Assembly: GCA_030682415.1 (NCBI GenBank)
Contig: JAUXOE010000087.1
Span: 1 to 53,107, forward strand
Source: Parvibaculum sp.
GTDB lineage: Bacteria > Pseudomonadota > Alphaproteobacteria > Parvibaculales > Parvibaculaceae
Length of the DNA: 53,107 nt
Direction: 5' to 3'
Under the pieces are notes generated by a model. It had not been told where the DNA came from. It saw nothing but the letters and a program-made list of their open reading frames with translations, and searched no databases. Below, in pieces: positions 48,241 to 53,107 of the stretch; position 1 is the first letter of the stretch, and every line of letters begins with the position of its first letter. Both the position numbers and the translations under genes were made by a program.

Positions 48241-50295
48241 CTAGCGCTTGCCGCCCAGTGTTTCGCCGCCGCGGCGGAAGCCCCGGCCCCAATCGGTCGA
48301 ACCGCCCTGGAGCTTGGGCGCGGCCGAGAAAAGGTCGCCAAGTTCGACGAAAAATCCGCTCGGCGCGCTGGTGGCGGTCCTGATCGTGGTGTCGCGGAAG
48401 CGCACGGCACCGGGCAGGGGCGCCGCCGGCTGTCCTTGTTGTGCGGCGGTCATGTAGGCCTTCCAGGCGCTCGCGGCGACATTGCCGCCGGCCGCGCCGT
48501 CTGTCGGCGAATTGTCGTCATTGCCGAACCAGACTCCGGCCGCTTCGTTACCGGTATAGCCGACGAACCAGGCGTCGCGGTTGTCCTGGCTGGTGCCTGT
48601 CTTTCCGGCAGCGAGCCGGCCGCCGATCTGCGCGGCCCGGCCCGTACCTTCCGTCATCACGTTGTAGAGCATGTAGGTCATGTCATGCGCATGTTCGGGC
48701 TTGGCGGCTTGTGTGAATTCGGTGGTATGCGCATAGATCGTATCGCCATTCTCGGCGACGATCTCGGTAATGCCATAAGGCGCCGCGCGGCGGCCCTCAT
48801 TTCCGAATGCCGAATAGGCCGATGTCAACTCCAGCACTGTCACTTCGGAACTGCCGAGCACGACGGACAGGTTACGCGGCAGCGGACGTTCGAGACCGAG
48901 TCGCCGCGCCGCATCGCCGATCCGGTCCATACCGACCTTGTCGCCAACCTGCACCGCGATCGTGTTGATCGAATGAGTGAGCGCGGTGGCAAGACTGACC
49001 GTCCCCCAGTCACGCGCCGCCACATTGCGCGGCATCCAGCCGCCCATCGACACTGCTTCGTCCGTAATCGGACTGTCCGGCGTATAGCCGGCTTCGAGCG
49101 CCGCCAGATAGACGATGGGCTTGAACGCCGAGCCCGGCTGCCGCAGCGCCTGTGTCGCGCGGTTGAACTGGCTTTCAAGATAGGACTGACCGCCGACCAT
49201 TGCGAGCACCGCGCCATCGGGTCCGAGCGCGACCAGCGCACCTTGCGACACGTTGCGTTCGGTGCCGGCATCCGCGAGCGCCTGCTTGATCGCCGCATCG
49301 GCAGCCTTCTGCCGGCGGGGATCGAGCGTCGTGCGAATGATGTAACGTCCGGTTGCACCCGGCATCATGGCGGTTGCCTGACCGGCGACCCAGTCGACGA
49401 AATATTCCTGACCCTCGGCCTGCCCGCGGATAACGACGTCGGCCGGATTGGCGCGCGCGCCGGCGACCTCCTGGGAGGTCAGCGTGCCTGAACTGACAAG
49501 CCGGTCGAGCACCTGCCCGGCGCGGGCGCGGGCCCGTTCGAGATCGTTGCTCGGTGCAAAGCGGCTCGGCGCTTTCGGCAGGCCGGCCAGAATGGCCGCT
49601 TCGGGCAGGGAGACATCGCGCACCGATTTGCCGTAGTAGTAGCGCGCCGCTGCGTCCATGCCGTAATTGCCGGCACCCATATAGATGCGATTGAGATAGA
49701 GCGTCAGGATTTCGTCCTTGGTCAGATTGTTCTCGAGCCAGAGCGTGATCAGCGCTTCCTGCGCCTTGCGCATCACCGTGCGTCTGTTGTCGAGATAGAG
49801 GTTCTTCGCCACCTGTTGTGTGATTGTCGACCCGCCTTCGACGAAGTCGAGTGCCTTGAGGTTGGACCACATGGCGCGCGCAATACCGCGCGGATCGAAA
49901 CCGTTGTGTTCGTAGAAGCGGCGATCCTCGGTCGCGAGCACCGCCATGATCAGATAGGGCGGCAGTTCGCCGAGCGGTACCGTGGGCGCGGTGCGCCGGC
50001 CGCGGCTTCCGATCTCGTCGCCATTGGCATCGAGCACCGTCAGCATCAGCGTTTCATCGGGCCCGGCATCGATCACGCGTTGCAGGTCGGGCAGCGTTCT
50101 CGAAACAAGAAGAAAGGCGCCGACAAACAGCGCCGTCAGAACGAAGGAGGAGGTGGCGAGAATGCCGGGACGCCAGCGCCGTTTGGCGCGCGGGCGGTCG
50201 TCGTCATTCCCGTCCGGCGGCTCCGGCAGGTCGTGCAGCGGCGCGCGCTGTTGCTGCGCGCGCATCGGATAGGGATCGTGGTCGTCCTGCGACAC
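48241..50295 (-). CDS. Class A penicillin-binding protein (PBP1A type)
   Basis: A 684-residue bifunctional peptidoglycan synthase: cytoplasmic basic tail, one membrane segment (about 43-64), transglycosylase domain (EDRRFYEHNGFDPRGIARA, GGSTITQQVAKNLYL, KDEILTLYLNRIYMG), then transpeptidase with SxxK in PGSAFKP, SIN in THSINT and KTGTS. C-terminal region is short. The GTG at 50295 (GAGG upstream) is chosen; a GTG at 50376 would add an unrelated leader. It diverges from the YcgN gene. Confidence 0.93.
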   Translation of the reverse strand: MSQDDHDPYPMRAQQQRAPLHDLPEPPDGNDDDRPRAKRRWRPGILATSSFVLTALFVGAFLLVSRTLPDLQRVIDAGPDETLMLTVLDANGDEIGSRGRRTAPTVPLGELPPYLIMAVLATEDRRFYEHNGFDPRGIARAMWSNLKALDFVEGGSTITQQVAKNLYLDNRRTVMRKAQEALITLWLENNLTKDEILTLYLNRIYMGAGNYGMDAAARYYYGKSVRDVSLPEAAILAGLPKAPSRFAPSNDLERARARAGQVLDRLVSSGTLTSQEVAGARANPADVVIRGQAEGQEYFVDWVAGQATAMMPGATGRYIIRTTLDPRRQKAADAAIKQALADAGTERNVSQGALVALGPDGAVLAMVGGQSYLESQFNRATQALRQPGSAFKPIVYLAALEAGYTPDSPITDEAVSMGGWMPRNVAARDWGTVSLATALTHSINTIAVQVGDKVGMDRIGDAARRLGLERPLPRNLSVVLGSSEVTVLELTSAYSAFGNEGRRAAPYGITEIVAENGDTIYAHTTEFTQAAKPEHAHDMTYMLYNVMTEGTGRAAQIGGRLAAGKTGTSQDNRDAWFVGYTGNEAAGVWFGNDDNSPTDGAAGGNVAASAWKAYMTAAQQGQPAAPLPGAVRFRDTTIRTATSAPSGFFVELGDLFSAAPKLQGGSTDWGRGFRRGGETLGGKR

Positions 50296-50499
50296 GGTTA
50301 ACTGCCTCGATAGCCACACTTCCGGCGTGAACCGGACAGGGGTTTCATGCGAGCCTTGTGCCAGCCCCGACTGCACCGAAACGAGACTGGATCAACTTTG
50401 TGCAGGGAATAGGGCGGCATCGCGGCAAAGCGGAGGCAGGAAAACCGCGACTTTCCGGAACCGCTTGACGGCGGACGCGGCGCGCGCTTCTGTCCCGGA

Positions 50500-50961
50500 A
50501 TGAGCGGCACCGGCGAACCCTTCTGGCGCGTGAAGCGCCTTGATGAAATGAACCGCGAGGAGTGGGAGAGCCTTTGCGACGGCTGTGCGAAGTGCTGCCT
50601 GACCAAGCTCGAGGACGAGGACACCGGCGCGATCGAATATACCGACATCGCCTGCCGGCTCCTCGACGCGGAGACCTGCCGCTGCTCGGACTATCCGAAC
50701 CGCTCGGTGCGCGTGCCGGACTGCGTGACGCTGACGCCGAAAAACCTCGAAGATATCGACTGGATGCCGCCTTCCTGCGCCTACAAGCTGTTGAAGGAAG
50801 GCAAGGATCTGCCCTGGTGGCACCCGCTGCTTTCGGGCGAATACGAGGCGGTGCGGCTGGCCGGAATGTCCGTCCACGGACGGTTCCTCTACGAGGACGA
50901 GGTCGACCTGGAAGACCTCGAGGACCGCATCGTCGACTGGCCCCTGATGCCGCCCGAGTGA
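50500..50961 (+). CDS. YcgN/UPF0260 cysteine-cluster protein
   Basis: A 153-residue small protein with eight conserved cysteines ([37 protein letters not shown]), a YkgJ/YcgN-type cluster that may ligate iron-sulfur or zinc. It includes the YcgN marker WPLMPP at the end. Function unknown; broadly conserved in proteobacteria. Divergent from the penicillin-binding protein gene. Confidence 0.93.
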   Translation: MSGTGEPFWRVKRLDEMNREEWESLCDGCAKCCLTKLEDEDTGAIEYTDIACRLLDAETCRCSDYPNRSVRVPDCVTLTPKNLEDIDWMPPSCAYKLLKEGKDLPWWHPLLSGEYEAVRLAGMSVHGRFLYEDEVDLEDLEDRIVDWPLMPPE

Positions 50962-50989
50962 CAGCGGAAAAGGCAGCCGACCCCCCTCT

Positions 50990-51017
50990 CTGTCACAAAA
51001 CTGTCAAAAAACTGTCA
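50990..51017 (+). promoter_or_regulatory. Pho box (three CTGTCA repeats) upstream of pit
   Basis: CTGTCA at 50990, 51001 and 51012 with exact 11-base spacing, 88 bases before the TTG start of the phosphate transporter. It has the same triple layout and preceding C-run as the intragenic copy at 12783. PhoB sites of alphaproteobacteria have this form, so the pit gene is a strong PhoB target candidate. Confidence 0.85.
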
Positions 51018-51105
51018 CAAACCCTAGGCGGGACACGCCCGAAATGCTAAAGGCTCTCCCCGGCCGATCCGCCCGGAGGCGGCGGGCGAATCGGGGGAGC
51101 CGGAT

Positions 51106-52614
51106 TTGGCGAAGAGCGCGCTCGACAAGGATCTGAAAAAGGTCGTTCGTCTCGAAGAGGCGACCTATGCGCTGTCGCGCTCGATCGCGGCGCCGGGCCT
51201 TGCCCTGATTTTCCTGCTGGCGGTCTTTCTTTTCATGGCCGGCCTGGCGCCGGTCGGACCCCTCAGCATCTTCGTGATCGCCGGTGGCGTTATCGCTGGC
51301 TACATGGCGCTCAATATCGGCGCCAACGACGTCGCCAACAATATGGGACCGGCGGTCGGCAGCCGCGCGCTGCCTCTGGCGGCCGCGCTGGTCATCGCCG
51401 CGATCTGCGAGGCGGCGGGTGCGATCCTGGCCGGCGGCGATGTCGTCAACACGATCTCGCGCAATATCGTCAGGCCCGCCGAAGCGCTCGATGTGCTCGA
51501 CTTCGTGATGCTGATGGTGGCGTCTCTCCTTGCCGCCGGCATGTGGCTGCATCTGGCGACCTTCCTCAACGCACCCGTCTCGACGACGCATTCGATCGTC
51601 GGCGGCGTGGTCGGCGCCGGCATCGCGGCGGCCGGCATGGCGGCGATCAACTGGTCGATGATGGGCGCCATCGCGGCAAGCTGGGTGATCTCGCCGCTGA
51701 TGGGCGGCATCATTGCGGCGGCCCTTCTCGGCTTCATCAAATGGACGGTGCTGTTTCGCGACGACGACAGGATCGAGGCGGCCAAGCGCTGGGTGCCGGT
51801 GATGATCGGTCTGATGGCGGGCACCTTCGCGATGTATCTGTCGTTGAAAGGCTTCTCGCGCATCTGGCGGCCCGACGCGCTGACGGTCTGGGCGCTGGGC
51901 GCGGCAGGCTTTGCGGCCGGCTGGTTCCTGACCCGCCCCTGGGTCGCGCGTCGCGCGGCGCTGATCGAAAACCGCCGCAAGCATGTGGCGAAACTTTTCA
52001 CGCTGCCACTGATCTTCGCCGCCGCGCTGCTTTCGTTTGCGCATGGCGCCAACGACGTGGCGAATGCCGTCGGCCCGCTGGCGGCCATCGTGGCGGCTGC
52101 CGAATCCGGCGTGGCCGCGCCCGACAAGGTGGTGCTGCCGCTCTGGGTGCTGCTGATCGGCGCCATGGGCATCGCGCTCGGCCTGGCGCTGTTCGGCCCG
52201 CGCCTGATCCGCACGGTGGGCGAGAAAATCACCAAGATGGACGCGGTGCGCGCCTTCTGCGTCGCGCTGGCCGCCGCCATCACCGTGCTGATCGCCTCGG
52301 CGATGGGACTGCCGGTGTCCTCGACCCATATCGCGATCGGCGGCGTTTTCGGCGTCGGCTTCCTGCGCGAGTACCTGGCCAATATCGGTTTGAACGCCGA
52401 CGCACCGAAAAAGAAGAAGGTGCATCCCGGCGACCCCGACACGCTGAACAAGACGCCCGAAGAAGCGATCCGCAGGCAGATCAAACGCGAGACGCGAAGA
52501 CTGGTGCGGCGGCGGCATGTGCTGACCATCGCCGCTGCCTGGGTCATTACCGTGCCGGCGGCGGGCCTGCTCGCGGGCGGTATCTATGTGGTACTGAAGC
52601 TTACGCTGGCCTGA
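51106..52614 (+). CDS. pit: Inorganic phosphate transporter (Pit family)
   Basis: A 502-residue membrane protein with the duplicated Pit signature GANDVANNMGPAVGS (about 66-80) and GANDVANAVGPLAAI (about 315-330), about 10-12 hydrophobic helices, and a cytoplasmic loop rich in Lys (KKKKVHPG). Imports phosphate with a cation. Start is TTG at 51106, with GGGGGAG seven bases upstream. The Pho box suggests induction (or repression) in phosphate limitation. Ends 18 bases from the convergent Nudix gene. Confidence 0.94.
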   Translation: MAKSALDKDLKKVVRLEEATYALSRSIAAPGLALIFLLAVFLFMAGLAPVGPLSIFVIAGGVIAGYMALNIGANDVANNMGPAVGSRALPLAAALVIAAICEAAGAILAGGDVVNTISRNIVRPAEALDVLDFVMLMVASLLAAGMWLHLATFLNAPVSTTHSIVGGVVGAGIAAAGMAAINWSMMGAIAASWVISPLMGGIIAAALLGFIKWTVLFRDDDRIEAAKRWVPVMIGLMAGTFAMYLSLKGFSRIWRPDALTVWALGAAGFAAGWFLTRPWVARRAALIENRRKHVAKLFTLPLIFAAALLSFAHGANDVANAVGPLAAIVAAAESGVAAPDKVVLPLWVLLIGAMGIALGLALFGPRLIRTVGEKITKMDAVRAFCVALAAAITVLIASAMGLPVSSTHIAIGGVFGVGFLREYLANIGLNADAPKKKKVHPGDPDTLNKTPEEAIRRQIKRETRRLVRRRHVLTIAAAWVITVPAAGLLAGGIYVVLKLTLA

Positions 52615-52632
52615 GGCGCGGTCGCGTATGGC

Positions 52633-53097
52633 TTAGCGCATCTCGCGCAGCATCAGCGCCAGTTCGGTTAGCCGCGGTTCGGAGAGCAGCTTCTTCGCTT
52701 CGGTCAGCGAGGCCCAGTGACGACGGCGCTGACGCTTTTCGGGCCAGTCGTCATGCTGCTGCATGACGCGCAAGGGGTAGAGATCGACCTCGATCTGGAG
52801 CGGGCGCAAGCCGCGCCGCTTGAAGCTGCCATAGCTGCCGAGCGGCGCCGGCGATATCTCGCCCTCGACGCCGGCTTCCTCGAAGGCCTCGCGCGCCGCG
52901 GCTTCGGCCGGCGTCAGCCCCTCGATCAGACCGCCCTTCGGAAAAATCCAGCGCCCGGTGCGCCGCGAAGTGACCAGCAGCACCGCCACCTTGCCGTCGA
53001 TCACCGCATAGGGGATCGCGCCGACCTGGCGCTGCGGTGCGCTGCGCGTGTGGCGGCGCAACGTGTAGCGAAGAGCGATGATATAGCGGCGCAGCAT
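52633..53097 (-). CDS. Nudix hydrolase (DIPP/NUDT3-like)
   Basis: A 154-residue protein with Nudix box at about 55-77 (GGLIEGLTPAEAAAREAFEEAGV) and the RQVGAIPYAV and GRWIFPKGG segments of the diphosphoinositol/diadenosine polyphosphate hydrolase group. A basic N-terminus (RRYIIALRYTLRRHTRSA) lies before the domain. The gene is complete; its start at 53097 has CGGAG just within the right edge of the window. Confidence 0.9.
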   Translation of the reverse strand: MLRRYIIALRYTLRRHTRSAPQRQVGAIPYAVIDGKVAVLLVTSRRTGRWIFPKGGLIEGLTPAEAAAREAFEEAGVEGEISPAPLGSYGSFKRRGLRPLQIEVDLYPLRVMQQHDDWPEKRQRRRHWASLTEAKKLLSEPRLTELALMLREMR

Positions 53098-53107
53098 GGG
53101 AACTCCG

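Noticed and set aside
51004-52518. 504-codon open frame opposite the phosphate transporter
   Set aside because: Arg/Asp/His-rich translation, covers the pit gene; also includes the Pho box region; shadow frame.
1-53107. CRISPR arrays, tRNA or rRNA genes, insertion sequences, prophage
   Set aside because: No regularly spaced direct repeats of 25-40 bases, no cloverleaf with T-loop consensus, no transposase or integrase gene recognised.

Overview
The window comes from a high-GC alphaproteobacterium, most likely a Hyphomicrobiales/Parvibaculum-like organism. This is inferred from the gene content: a MucR/Ros zinc-finger regulator, a phasin, DUF1491, DUF2849, DUF934, DUF5330, DUF2336 and DUF6456 proteins, a DnaA-domain-III/IV-like helix-turn-helix protein, and a helix-turn-helix/citrate synthase fusion. 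No species assignment is proven. It is chromosomal and gene-dense. I saw no rRNA, tRNA, CRISPR array, insertion sequence or prophage.

Left part (1-12.4 kb): the 3' end of a DUF1214-DUF1254 envelope pair; then, on the minus strand, oligopeptidase B, MsrB, a MaoC-type hydratase, a small conserved protein, an OmpA-like protein whose ribosome binding site lies inside a 12-bp hairpin, and an acyl-CoA synthetase. A plus-strand crotonase diverges from the synthetase. Two tandem MFS exporters, a Rossmann oxidoreductase and the HTH-citrate synthase fusion follow on the minus strand.

12.4-16.5 kb: a second citrate-synthase-like gene diverges from the fusion gene across an intergenic region with two tandem inverted repeats and a 16-bp palindrome. 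It carries a perfect triple Pho-box-like repeat inside its coding region. Next comes a lipoprotein alkylsulfatase (SdsA1 type) divergent from a Crp/Fnr regulator, with a 16-bp operator-like palindrome between them. With the acyl-CoA ligase, MaoC and crotonase genes this suggests use of alkyl sulfates and fatty chains.

16.5-30.6 kb: a minus-strand surface cluster (SAF-domain oxidoreductase, GT61-like protein, autotransporter), a Rap1a-like secreted protein, a saccharopine-dehydrogenase-like protein, a small lipoprotein, a DUF2336 protein, a HigBA-like toxin-antitoxin pair with an unusually long antitoxin, an HSL-type esterase, MucR, a PAS protein, a small secreted protein, the DnaA-like/DUF6456 pair, SufE and a DUF5330 protein.

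30.6-53.1 kb: lipoprotein, DUF1491, Nudix, a small protein, release factor 3 (TTG start), MscS channel, class III aminotransferase, DadA-like dehydrogenase, phasin with a structured leader and strong terminator, the assimilatory sulfite reductase operon (DUF2849-cysI-DUF934) with a structured 5' leader, an ABC importer of the NMT1/THI5-SsuBC type, a second DUF1214-DUF1254 pair, an ABC-F ATPase, a class A penicillin-binding protein, a YcgN-type protein, a Pit phosphate transporter under a three-repeat Pho box (TTG start), and a Nudix hydrolase.

The most notable non-coding signals are the paired Pho-box-like elements (one intragenic), the divergent citrate-synthase operator region, the Shine-Dalgarno-sequestering hairpin before the OmpA-like gene, and the leader hairpin before the sulfite reductase operon.
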